DNA of 64,000 nt from Candidatus Nomurabacteria bacterium (GTDB lineage Bacteria; Patescibacteriota; Saccharimonadia; Saccharimonadales; Saccharimonadaceae). The notes beneath the pieces are model-generated. The model was given only the letters and a program-made list of their open reading frames with translations, had not been told where the DNA came from and did not search any database. The translations under genes and the position numbers were made by a program. The stretch is from contig JAITNW010000006.1 of NCBI GenBank assembly GCA_031290255.1, positions 53,578 to 117,577 on the forward strand. The letters run 5' to 3'. Shown here piece after piece: positions 1 to 9,235 of the stretch; the stretch's first letter is position 1; each line of letters starts with the position of its first letter.

Positions 1-5
1 TCGTA

Positions 6-2141
6 TTGATTCGACGGTCGAAGAAAAAAGATGCGGCTTTGATGCAGCAGAGACAGGCGCAGCAGCAGTTGAATAACCGGCCACCGATGCAACAATTTCC
101 GGTGCAGAATGATATGCGACGGGAAGAGTTGAACCAGAAGATGTACGAGGAGCTAAAGAAGTCGCAGCCGGATATGGAGAAGGTGCAGGGGTATGTGAAG
201 GAGATTGAAGAATTGTCGGTTCCGGTGCAGCAGATGGAGGGGATGCCTGGATATAGTTATAATGGTGCGCCGCCGAGTGGAAATATGGGTCAGCGGATGG
301 TGTCGCAGAATTATAGTCCTAATCCGTCTATGCAGTATGGCCAGCCGATGGTGAAGACGGATAATCATTCAGGGTTGAATGCTATATTATATATCGGTAG
401 TTTGTTGGTGGTAGCTGGGGTGGGGGCTTTGGTAGCTTCGGTGGTGGAAGATAGCGCGAAGATGATGGTGATGGTTTTGATTATTGCGATATTTTATGTG
501 GGTGGGATGGTTATTCGGAGAGATAAGCGGTTGGTGACGGCGGGGAAGGCTTTGGTGGGGACGGCGCTCGCGGTTATCCCATTCTTGGGGTTTGGTTTTG
601 CTGGTTTTGTGCGGATGCCGGGCGAAATTGCTTGGCTTATTACTAGCGTAATCGGATTGATGGCTTATGTGGTGGCGACAATTGTGCTTGAGAGCAGAGT
701 AATTGCGTATCTTTCTATGGCATTTTTGATTTCGCTGAGCTTGTCGATGACGGCGACGTTGGCTTTGCCGATGATGTACTATTTTATGTTTGTGATGTTG
801 ATTGGCGTGGTGGCGGGATTGGTGAAGATTTTTGCGGGAGGGAAGGTGCCGAAATTGTTTAGTTCGGTGGTGGATGTGACTGGAAAATGGTTAACTTTTG
901 TGACGCTCATTGCGAGTTTGTTATTTGTGGGGTTGGCTGATGGGCAGATGTATGTTTGGCTGTTTTGGCTGGCGACAATACAGTCGGTGATTATGTGGGT
1001 GGATAAAAAGAAATTGTCAGAAGAATTGCTGTTTAGAATGCTTGCGCATGCTTCGATTCTTGTGACGGTTTTGCAGATTATTCCGAATGACGTGGTGGTT
1101 TTTGGTGTGATTTTCTTGATTTTGGCTGTGATGCACGCGGTCGTTAGTGTAGTGTTGGGAGTTGTATTCAAGACCAAGGATAGGGCTTTGGTGGAGATGG
1201 GGATAGAGATTGTAATGATGGTGCTTGCGGCTAATTCTTTTGTGTTTATGCTTGTGGGCGGAGCTGAGAGAATGGCTGCCGTGACTTGCTTGGCTTCTAT
1301 TATATTTATTGGGCTACTTTGTGGGGTGAATGCGGTGGTTCATAAAAAAGTGGGTTGGCTATATGGTGTGCTTGCTGCGTTGATTGCTTTGCCGGGTATA
1401 CTTGGTGGATGGGCTTTGACGGGTTCTATGCGATGGGATTCTAGTACATTCTTTGCGGTATATATAATATTGATGGCGCTTTCGGTAGTAATGCGGGCGC
1501 TGGTGAACAAAAAGCAGACGGGTTATGATGCTTTGGGTTTGACGGGGGTGGTGGTTTTTGGCTGGATTGCCGTAATGTGTTCTTTGCCGGTTGGTGCCTC
1601 GTACCAGATCTTAGGAATGGCACTTTGGACGGCGTGTTTTGGTATATACGGTTGGCTGACGCAGAAAAAATCTTTGTATGAGGTGGCGGTTTATTTTGGT
1701 GCAGTGACGGTATGCAGGGTGGCGAGTGAAATGCTTGGCGTAATGAGGGTGGATGGATGGGCTTATGTTTTGACGTATGCGCATATTATTGCGCTTGCGC
1801 TAATCGGACTCAGTGTTTGGCGGGAAAGAGGGAATAGTAGTAAGGTCCGGCTGGGCTTTGCGATGGGGATTTTGACGATGATGGTGGGGATAAGGGCGAT
1901 TGGGTCTTATGGTCTGACCGAGGAATTGATTTATCCGTTGTGGTTTTTGATATTGCAGGTGGTTTTTGTGGTAGTTGGGGGTTTGTGGAAGAAAAAGTGG
2001 ATGTGGATGTGGGGGGCTTGTGGCGTTGTGGCAGCGATAATGTGGTTTGTGAAAGATATGGCGTTCATTTGGTTGATTATGTTGGGATTTGGCTTGATTG
2101 GCTTGGTTGTGTGGAGCTTACTGAGAGGTAAGAAGAGCTAG
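6..2141 (+). CDS. Large multi-pass membrane protein with hydrophilic N-terminus; start may lie upstream of window
   Basis: 711-aa ORF with ~20 hydrophobic segments; TTG start at window edge. Confidence 0.7.
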   Translation: MIRRSKKKDAALMQQRQAQQQLNNRPPMQQFPVQNDMRREELNQKMYEELKKSQPDMEKVQGYVKEIEELSVPVQQMEGMPGYSYNGAPPSGNMGQRMVSQNYSPNPSMQYGQPMVKTDNHSGLNAILYIGSLLVVAGVGALVASVVEDSAKMMVMVLIIAIFYVGGMVIRRDKRLVTAGKALVGTALAVIPFLGFGFAGFVRMPGEIAWLITSVIGLMAYVVATIVLESRVIAYLSMAFLISLSLSMTATLALPMMYYFMFVMLIGVVAGLVKIFAGGKVPKLFSSVVDVTGKWLTFVTLIASLLFVGLADGQMYVWLFWLATIQSVIMWVDKKKLSEELLFRMLAHASILVTVLQIIPNDVVVFGVIFLILAVMHAVVSVVLGVVFKTKDRALVEMGIEIVMMVLAANSFVFMLVGGAERMAAVTCLASIIFIGLLCGVNAVVHKKVGWLYGVLAALIALPGILGGWALTGSMRWDSSTFFAVYIILMALSVVMRALVNKKQTGYDALGLTGVVVFGWIAVMCSLPVGASYQILGMALWTACFGIYGWLTQKKSLYEVAVYFGAVTVCRVASEMLGVMRVDGWAYVLTYAHIIALALIGLSVWRERGNSSKVRLGFAMGILTMMVGIRAIGSYGLTEELIYPLWFLILQVVFVVVGGLWKKKWMWMWGACGVVAAIMWFVKDMAFIWLIMLGFGLIGLVVWSLLRGKKS

Positions 2142-2180
2142 CTCTTTGCTTGTTGGCTTGATTGTGGTATTATATTGTGG

Positions 2181-3608
2181 ATGAAGAAAGATCCTAGTGT
2201 AGTATATCGTGTGTTTCTGATGGCGGGGGATACGATGGCGATTGTGTTTTCTTTTGCTTTTGCGTATTACTTCCGGACGCATATTGACGTACGACCTTAT
2301 TATTTTACATCTGAGATACGAGATTTTATCTTGGCTAGCTTATTTTTGGTGCCGATTTGGCTGATAATTTTGATGATTTTGGGGCTATATTCTAAGTCTG
2401 TATTGCGTTTGAGGGTGCGGGAATATGGCAGATTGCTGTTTGCTTCTGCGATTGGGATTATGGCGATGATTACGTATGATTTTTTTGCGGACGGGACGAT
2501 TGCTAATGGTTCATTATTTCCGGTGAAGACGATTGTGATTTATGCGGCGGTTTTTTGTTTTATTTCGTTGGTGGTTTTTAGGACAGTGGTTGGTCTGGTT
2601 CGGAAATTTGTGTTGAGGCACGATCATGGGTTGCTGAAGACTGTGGTTGTGGGGAATAATTCTAACACAACGCGGTTTTTGGAAACAATAACGCCGGAAA
2701 GTGGACATAAGGTAGTGGGGGTGGTGGCGAATAATGAGTTTGTGCCGGAAGGGTGGAGGAAGCGGAAATTTAGGACTTTAGAGATGGTGCTTGATAAACT
2801 GAAGCCGGATGCGGTAATTCATACTGATAGCGAAAACATAGAGAAAGTTAATCAAATGGCGATAGATTATCATGCGCTATATTATTATGCTCCGAGTGAA
2901 CAGTCGCTTGTGTCACATATGGGGAATGTGGAATTGATTGCAGCGACGCCGGTGATCTTGGTAAGGACTACGCCTTTGATGGGTGGCGCTAAGGTGTTTA
3001 AGAGGATGTGCGATATTTTGCTAGGTGTGGTGGCGTTGATAGTTGCTTCACCTTTTATGCTTGTGATATTTGTGATTCAAAAAATGGTAGATTTAAAAGC
3101 GCCGGCTTTGTATAGAGATATGCGGTTGTCGCGATTTAATAAGAAGTTTCCGCTTCTGAAATTTCGTACTATCAAGGTGGAATTCAATGGACTAAGTCCG
3201 GAGGATGCTTTTGAAAAAATGGGGAAGCCAAAATTGGCGGTTCGGTATCGCGACAATGGAGATTATTTGAAGAATGATCCAAGGTATACGGCGCTTGGGA
3301 GAGTGCTGAGGAAAACTTCGCTAGATGAGTTGCCGCAAATTTTTAATATCATAATGGGCGATATTTCTTTTGTGGGGCCGCGTGCATTGGTGCCGAGCGA
3401 GCTTAAGAGTTATGGAAATAGGGGGCTGCTATTGTCTGTAAAGTCGGGCTTGACGGGGCTTGCGCAGGTATCGGGGCGAAGGGATATTTCTTTTGATGAG
3501 AGGCGAGCGCTTGATATATATTATATTCAGAATTGGTCGCCGTGGATGGATGTACAGATTTTGTTTAAGACGGTGGCATGTGTGTTGAAGGGTCAAGGGG
3601 CCAAATAG
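2181..3608 (+). CDS. Exopolysaccharide biosynthesis polyprenyl glycosylphosphotransferase (bacterial sugar transferase family)
   Basis: N-terminal TM segments; C-terminal motifs KFRTI, LRKTSLDELPQIFNIIMGDISFVGPRAL, KSGLTGLAQVSGR. ATG at 2181 preferred over TTG at 2175. Confidence 0.9.
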   Translation: MKKDPSVVYRVFLMAGDTMAIVFSFAFAYYFRTHIDVRPYYFTSEIRDFILASLFLVPIWLIILMILGLYSKSVLRLRVREYGRLLFASAIGIMAMITYDFFADGTIANGSLFPVKTIVIYAAVFCFISLVVFRTVVGLVRKFVLRHDHGLLKTVVVGNNSNTTRFLETITPESGHKVVGVVANNEFVPEGWRKRKFRTLEMVLDKLKPDAVIHTDSENIEKVNQMAIDYHALYYYAPSEQSLVSHMGNVELIAATPVILVRTTPLMGGAKVFKRMCDILLGVVALIVASPFMLVIFVIQKMVDLKAPALYRDMRLSRFNKKFPLLKFRTIKVEFNGLSPEDAFEKMGKPKLAVRYRDNGDYLKNDPRYTALGRVLRKTSLDELPQIFNIIMGDISFVGPRALVPSELKSYGNRGLLLSVKSGLTGLAQVSGRRDISFDERRALDIYYIQNWSPWMDVQILFKTVACVLKGQGAK

Positions 3609-3611
3609 TAA

Positions 3612-4040
3612 TTATTTGAAGATAAATTTGTAACCTAGATAATTAAAGATCATACCGCAGATGATGCCGATAACTTTGGCAATGAGGTTGGTGATGTCGG
3701 AGGCGCCAGTAATTGATGTGATGAGCCAGATGACGCCACTTTGGATAACCCAGGCGCTGAAAAGTGAAACGGCGAGAAAGCGAGGAGCGGTTTGGCGTTT
3801 GCTTTTTTTGGATTTCCAAACGAAGTTATAGTTGAGGAAGAAGCTGACGATCATGCAAATTAATGTAGACGCCATGTTGGCTATGATTATGGGTACGGTC
3901 AGAATGTTGGCGAGGAGGCTGAAGATTAAAAAGTCTAAGACTGTGTTGAGCCCGCCAACGATGAGGAATTTGATTTTCTCGCTGTGCTTGGTGTATAGCG
4001 AGTTTTCGGTGATTTTTCTAAAGTGGTTTGCCACTAGCAA
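3612..4040 (-). CDS. GtrA family membrane protein
   Basis: KFLIVGGLNTVLDFLIFSLL...FFLNYNFVWK, 4 TM segments; next to a GT2. Confidence 0.85.
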   Translation of the reverse strand: MLVANHFRKITENSLYTKHSEKIKFLIVGGLNTVLDFLIFSLLANILTVPIIIANMASTLICMIVSFFLNYNFVWKSKKSKRQTAPRFLAVSLFSAWVIQSGVIWLITSITGASDITNLIAKVIGIICGMIFNYLGYKFIFK

Positions 4041-4980
4041 GGTTCCTAGAATTTTTGCGATCGACGATATAGAGTGGGCGACCTTGTGTTTCGGCGTGGA
4101 TGTGGGAGATATAGAGAGCGGTGATGGCTTGAGAAATAAGCACGAGGCCGACTAGGAAAGTGATAAATATAGCTAGAAGAGTGGGCCCAGTCCAGTTAAG
4201 TCTGAGAGGATCGCCCATGATGAACTGCTGGATAATTACGAAAAGTCCAAGTATGGTCGAGGAGAAAGTGATGAAGGCGCCAAACCAACCGAAGATGACT
4301 AGTGGGGTGGTGGTCATTGAGACGAAGCTGTCTATTGCTAGGCTAAAGAGTTTCTTGAAGTTGTAGCTTGGTTTGCCGGCTAAGCGATTGCCGTAAGTAT
4401 AATGAATGTAGGATTTGTCGAAGCCCATCCAGTCTACTAATCCTCTGGTGATACGGCCATGTTCGGTGAGTTTGTTGAATTCGTCGACTGCGACTCGATC
4501 CATGAGGCGGTAATCAGTGCTGCCTGGTAAAGTATCTTTTGTGCCAAGAGCGTTGAGAATTTTGTAGAAGAATTTGGAGCCGAGTTTGGCGATGAAGCCG
4601 TGTTTTTCGAATTTACCCCTGACTCCGGTGACGACTTCGGCGCCGGCTTGCCATTTTTCGATGAATTCGTGGATAAGCTTTGGTGGCTGTTGTCCGTCGG
4701 CGTCCATAGTGATGACGGCGTCGCCTGAAGCTTCGCGCAGTCCTGCCGTGAGGGCGATTTCTTTGCCAAAGTTGCGGGAAAAGCAGATGACGCGGACTTT
4801 TTTGTCTTTGGCTGCAACGCCTTGGAGGATTTGCAGGGTTTTGTCTTTGCTGCCGTCGTTGACGAAGATGACTTCGTAGGAAGGAGTTAGCTTGGCGAGC
4901 TCGGGGCTAAGCATTTTTTCGTAGAACTCGGTAAAGCCTTTTTCTTCGTTGTACACTGGAATTACAAAAGAGATTTTCAT
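4018..4980 (-). CDS. Glycosyltransferase family 2 (GtrB/DPM1-like)
   Basis: ISFVIPVYNEEKG, VIFVNDGSKDKT, VITMDADGQQPP, two C-terminal TM segments. Confidence 0.92.
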   Translation of the reverse strand: MKISFVIPVYNEEKGFTEFYEKMLSPELAKLTPSYEVIFVNDGSKDKTLQILQGVAAKDKKVRVICFSRNFGKEIALTAGLREASGDAVITMDADGQQPPKLIHEFIEKWQAGAEVVTGVRGKFEKHGFIAKLGSKFFYKILNALGTKDTLPGSTDYRLMDRVAVDEFNKLTEHGRITRGLVDWMGFDKSYIHYTYGNRLAGKPSYNFKKLFSLAIDSFVSMTTTPLVIFGWFGAFITFSSTILGLFVIIQQFIMGDPLRLNWTGPTLLAIFITFLVGLVLISQAITALYISHIHAETQGRPLYIVDRKNSRNLASGKPL

Positions 4981-5063
4981 AATCTTATTTTACCATAAAC
5001 TGCGGAGGTATGTTCGTTATAGTGGAGTTTGTTTTTGACGAGAAAAACATTTTTGGTTTTATA

Positions 5064-5092
5064 TTGACATATTTTGAAAAAAGGCGTAGACT
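5064..5092 (+). promoter_or_regulatory. Candidate sigma70-type promoter for the MATE gene
   Basis: TTGACA (5064-5069), 17-bp spacer, TAGACT (5087-5092). Confidence 0.5.
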
Positions 5093-5116
5093 AATTTGGT
5101 GTCACGACAGCTTTTG

Positions 5117-5162
5117 TAAGGCGTATAATCTGACAAAATAGATTCTAAACGCCTTATTTTTT
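5117..5162 (+). terminator. Intrinsic terminator-like hairpin in leader of the MATE gene (possible attenuator)
   Basis: TAAGGCGT (5117-5124) pairs with ACGCCTTA (5149-5156), inner AATCT/AGATT, followed by T-run. Confidence 0.5.
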
Positions 5163-5197
5163 CGGTCAAAAAATAATGCAAAACCAAAAAGGAAATT

Positions 5198-7177
5198 ATG
5201 CAAAATAATAAATATTTAGGTAAAGAAAAAGTTGGAAAGCTTTTATTGAAGTTTTCTGTTCCGTGTATTTTATCGCTGTTAGTTAGTGCGCTATATAATA
5301 TTGTGGATCAAGTTTTTATCGGTAATAGTGAGCTTGGGTTTATTGGCAATGCTGCTACTGGTGTTGTGTTTCCGCTGACTATAGTATCTATGGCGTTTGC
5401 TTGGTGTTTTGGCGATGGGGTGGCGGCGTTTATGAGTATTCGGCAGGGACAGAAAAATACTAAAGATATTCATAACGCGGTTGGTACTAGTATCATTGCG
5501 TCATTCGTCGTTGGTGTGGTTTTTGCGCTTATTTGCTTCCTGTTGGCTCAAAATCTCTTGTTTGCTTTTGGAGCCTCTGACGCGAGTATTGAGCTTGCTA
5601 AAAATTATTTTTACATAATTCTGGTTGCCACTCCGCTTTGTATGGTTATGAATACTATGACTGCGGTTATTCGGGCGGATGGAAAACCAAATTTTTCTAT
5701 GCTTGTTACGCTTTCTGGAGCTATTATCAATGTTATTTTGGATCCTATATTTATCTTTGTGTTTAAGTGGGGGATTGAGGGTGCGGCTCTTGCTACTATT
5801 ATGGGCCAAATCATCTCTTTCTTTATTGCTTCTGCTTACTTTATAAAGCCCAAGACATTCAGACTTACACTTAAAAGTTTTATCCCAAACTTTCGACTGC
5901 TTGGTAGTTTTACGAAAATGGGCATTTCGACTTTTATTACTCAAATGTCTATCGTTGTTATTTCTCTTGCGTGCAATGCTATGCTTGCGAAATACGGGGC
6001 TCAGTCGATTTATGGTCAAGATATTCCGATTGCCGTTTTCAGCATTGCTATGAAGGTCTTCACTATTGTCATCAATATCGTGGTGGGTCTTATTGTGGGG
6101 GCTCAGCCGATACTTGGGTTTAATTTTGGTGCTGGGAATTATGATAGAGTTCGTCAAACTTTCAAGCTTGTCCTGAAGCTTGTGGTTGTGGTGGGGCTTG
6201 TTGCTACTGTCTTGTTCGAATTTTGTCCGCAAATTATTATCAATATTTTTGGTTCGGGTGATGATCTCTATTATGAATTTGCTGAGCTTACTTTTCGTAT
6301 CTTTCTTGCTTTAGTTCTGTTTACTTGCGCGAATAAGGTAACTTCCATTTTCTTTCAGGCGGTTGGTAAGCCTACTAAGGCGGCCTTCATTTCTCTAGTT
6401 CGGGATATTATTTGTTTTGTCCCGCTTGTGATTATTCTCCCGTCATTTATGGGTGTTACTGGTGTTCTTTGGGCTGCTCCTATTGCTGATATTATAGGGA
6501 TTACGGTTTCGGTTATCCTGGTCTTGAAATTCTTCCGAACACTTGGTAAGACTTCTGTTGCCGAATCAGCCAAAACTGTGGTTAGACATTCTCGCGAAGG
6601 AGTTATTGTGGCGATCTCTCGTCAGCATGGTTCTGCTGGGAAGTATATTGGGGAGCTTGTGGCTAAACGGCTAAAGATTCCATATTATTATAAGGAGCTT
6701 GTGGCTATTGCTGCGGAAGAGAGCGGCTTGTCGAAAGAATATATTGGCAATATTGATGAGGAAAATCCGAATGCTTTGTATAGTTTGTATTTATCGAGTA
6801 CACCAGTAGAGTATGCTATTGAGGCGCAGGAGAAGGCTATAAAAGAAGTGGCGAGTCAGGGTTCTTGTGTGATAGTTGGTCGTGCCGCGGATTATATTTT
6901 GCGTAATAATAAGAATATTTTGCGCGTATTTATATATGCGCCAGATGATTACCGCGTAGAGAAACTTAAGGAAATGTATGGTGATACGAAGGTGCAGGCG
7001 AAGAAGAGTATTAAGAAATCTGACCATAATCGTTCCCGTTATTATGAAAGTATTTCTGGTCTTAAATGGGGGGATCGTGAGAATTATGATTTGCTTGTCG
7101 ACAGTTCTATTGGGAATGAGGCTACTGCGAAGATTATTGCCGATTATGCTGATAATTTTTCTGCTAAACGTCGGTAG
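5198..7177 (+). CDS. MATE family efflux transporter fused to a C-terminal cytidylate-kinase-like domain
   Basis: ~450 aa 12-TM MATE region, then VIVAISRQHGSAGKYIGELVAKRLKIPYYYKEL...CVIVGRAADYIL. Confidence 0.88.
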   Translation: MQNNKYLGKEKVGKLLLKFSVPCILSLLVSALYNIVDQVFIGNSELGFIGNAATGVVFPLTIVSMAFAWCFGDGVAAFMSIRQGQKNTKDIHNAVGTSIIASFVVGVVFALICFLLAQNLLFAFGASDASIELAKNYFYIILVATPLCMVMNTMTAVIRADGKPNFSMLVTLSGAIINVILDPIFIFVFKWGIEGAALATIMGQIISFFIASAYFIKPKTFRLTLKSFIPNFRLLGSFTKMGISTFITQMSIVVISLACNAMLAKYGAQSIYGQDIPIAVFSIAMKVFTIVINIVVGLIVGAQPILGFNFGAGNYDRVRQTFKLVLKLVVVVGLVATVLFEFCPQIIINIFGSGDDLYYEFAELTFRIFLALVLFTCANKVTSIFFQAVGKPTKAAFISLVRDIICFVPLVIILPSFMGVTGVLWAAPIADIIGITVSVILVLKFFRTLGKTSVAESAKTVVRHSREGVIVAISRQHGSAGKYIGELVAKRLKIPYYYKELVAIAAEESGLSKEYIGNIDEENPNALYSLYLSSTPVEYAIEAQEKAIKEVASQGSCVIVGRAADYILRNNKNILRVFIYAPDDYRVEKLKEMYGDTKVQAKKSIKKSDHNRSRYYESISGLKWGDRENYDLLVDSSIGNEATAKIIADYADNFSAKRR

Positions 7178-7322
7178 ATCGTAATTGGCTTAGCGCTAAA
7201 GTTCAGGATGCCCAGTAGTCGTGGGGGTCGGTCACATTTTTCGAATCAGTTGATATCAAAAAAGCTCAGAGGTAGACGAGCGACCGGTTATGGATATCGG
7301 TTAGGGTTTTTCACTGCTGTAC

Positions 7323-7332
7323 TTGGCTCCCC
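7323..7332 (+). repeat. Candidate left attachment-site core
   Basis: TTGGCTCCCC identical to 15148-15157. Confidence 0.65.
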
Positions 7333-7344
7333 TTTGCCGAAATA

Positions 7345-7452
7345 ATGCGGACGGAACATCATAATTACAGCACGCTAAAACTCAAAGAAGTTCGTGATTT
7401 AGTGGAGGATTGCGAAGCGGGCTTAATTGCGGAATTACTAGCAAACAAATAA
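7345..7452 (+). pseudogene. Displaced C-terminal fragment of the serine recombinase
   Basis: MRTEHHNYSTLKLKEVRDLVEDCEAGLIAELLANK*; in frame with the recombinase when TTGGCTCCCC copies are joined. Confidence 0.65.
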
Positions 7453-7677
7453 CAGCCCCCCTATACCCTCAATCCCACTTTTTGGATTTGCCGTAAACGC
7501 ACTACCTACCTAAATTATCGTGAACCTCATTTTGTCAAACTATAACAAGAAAAACTACAACAATAACGCGCTCGTCTATAACAGGTGTGAGCGTGTCTAT
7601 TTTTCTACAACAAAAGGTTGTTGTTATATTCCGCACAACAGATATGCGGGCATTTTAGCCCAATGAAATTGTTATAA

Positions 7678-7905
7678 CTACTTACCTTGCTTATTGCGAA
7701 TATCGGAATTAACGAAGCCACGTTTTGCCATAGCCTCATCAAAAGTTTTGTCCATATACATCATATCGCCAATCCAACCAAATAGCAGATAGTTACAACT
7801 TATGCTTCTTAACAGTGCTCCTTTAGCATTTCCTAGATACCAACGATTTATAGGCAGTATAAAACTACAATAAGTTAATATTTTATATGTTTTGCGGTCT
7901 TTCAT
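7678..7905 (-). CDS. TM2-domain-containing small membrane protein
   Basis: INRWYLGNAKGALLRSISCNYLLFGWIGDMMYM resembles TM2 (FYLG...W.iD); AAAGGAG upstream of ATG. Confidence 0.6.
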   Translation of the reverse strand: MKDRKTYKILTYCSFILPINRWYLGNAKGALLRSISCNYLLFGWIGDMMYMDKTFDEAMAKRGFVNSDIRNKQGK

Positions 7906-7961
7906 ATCTCACGCTCCTTTCATTTTGTGATTTATTTAGCCCGTGCAAGTGTCATAAATAA

Positions 7962-8105
7962 AATAGGACACCACGACGGTGTCTTAAAACCTTTTTCCGC
8001 ACTAAGGTGGTTAAACCTCAATGTTTCGCGTGGTGCCCTATTATAGGTTTAACCAGCGAAGCACCGAATGTGCTCACCTTAGTTCGGATTATTGTTTTAA
8101 GACAT
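7962..8105. other. Nested inverted-repeat region (structured RNA or single-strand DNA structure)
   Basis: Perfect 10-bp and 11-bp stems, a 13-nt stem with one mismatch, a 5-bp hairpin, and a 14-nt long-range complementarity; coordinates in findings. Confidence 0.75.
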
Positions 8106-8115
8106 CTTTATTATA

Positions 8116-9234
8116 TCATTCCTTGTGCGAAGTAGCACTTCGAGATAGTGGTTTCTCCCATCGCTCAAATACTTCATGCCCAATATCATCATCAGTGACA
8201 AAAGAGACGCTTAATCTTGCTCGAGTAATCGCAACGTAAAGTTTTGATTTCGATGAGAGGGCCAGACCCTCTACTTCTTGGGTTTTCAGCCACTCCCGTA
8301 TCGGTCCCGTTGTATGGATTAAGACCCTGTCGAACGTCAGCCCTTTCGATGCTCCGAAGTTCATTACTCTGTAATTGTCATTCACGCCCTTTGCTTTCTT
8401 ACTATCTCTTAGCTGTACGGCCCCATATTGAGCCAGGTACTCGCCTATGTCGGAGGGGTTTACTAAGAAAATCCCCTGATGGGCTTCACCTCCATCCTTA
8501 AATCCAGATTTTACTTCTTTCAACTCGGGATACAACTTATTCGAGAGACTACATATGTTCGGATGACAACGGTAGTTCGTGTTTAAGGTGATGTCATCTC
8601 GCTCAATATTAATCGCCTCATCATAAAAAAAGTTTATGATGCCCGCCTTTTTGAACTTTTTATTCTTAGTTCCATCGTTTGTTGAGTAAGTGCTTTGTCG
8701 CGGGTCGCCAACCATAGTCAAGGTTGTCTCTGCGTCTATAAGTAATTTCAGCAGCTCCAGGTCATAGCCGGCTAAATCCTGCACTTCATCGATGTATATA
8801 TAATCATAAATTGAAATTAATCTCGCAATCACGGCGCCATTAGTAAGCTCATTACATCTGATAGCAAACTTAGCCACCTTATCAGAATATATCTTATGGT
8901 CTGGCGTTAAATAATGTCGCTCGATATCGGTCTCCGCTATACCTATTGCAGATTGACCACTTTTTAGGAATAATCCAGTTATTCTGCCCGTATACTTGCA
9001 CCCTTGATATGGCCTCACCCCGTGTTGAAGTAAAAAAGAAAACCACGTTTGCACTGTTATGTGGGCCGGTATGCACCCAACGTATTCAATAATCTTTTTT
9101 CTAATCTCTTGCTCGTTCGCTTGGGTAAAAGTAGTAATCAAGATTGTTTTGTCGTTATGCCTAACGGCGTCTTCAACTACAAATGTCGTCTTTCCTGACC
9201 CCGCTCCAGCTATGACGACTTTACTGCTCCCCAT
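8116..9234 (-). CDS. gajB: GajB-like UvrD/PcrA-type helicase (Gabija)
   Basis: VVIAGAGSGKTT, YIYIDEVQDLAGYDLE, VGDPRQSTY, LNTNYRCHPNI, KLYVAITRARLSVSFV; ATG one nt after gajA stop. Confidence 0.8.
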   Translation of the reverse strand: MGSSKVVIAGAGSGKTTFVVEDAVRHNDKTILITTFTQANEQEIRKKIIEYVGCIPAHITVQTWFSFLLQHGVRPYQGCKYTGRITGLFLKSGQSAIGIAETDIERHYLTPDHKIYSDKVAKFAIRCNELTNGAVIARLISIYDYIYIDEVQDLAGYDLELLKLLIDAETTLTMVGDPRQSTYSTNDGTKNKKFKKAGIINFFYDEAINIERDDITLNTNYRCHPNICSLSNKLYPELKEVKSGFKDGGEAHQGIFLVNPSDIGEYLAQYGAVQLRDSKKAKGVNDNYRVMNFGASKGLTFDRVLIHTTGPIREWLKTQEVEGLALSSKSKLYVAITRARLSVSFVTDDDIGHEVFERWEKPLSRSATSHKE

Positions 9235-9235
9235 A

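Noticed and set aside
7979-8105. Integron attC site or retron ncRNA
   Set aside because: No tyrosine integrase IntI, no reverse transcriptase, and ends do not match RYYYAAC/GTTRRRY cleanly; kept only as a structured region.
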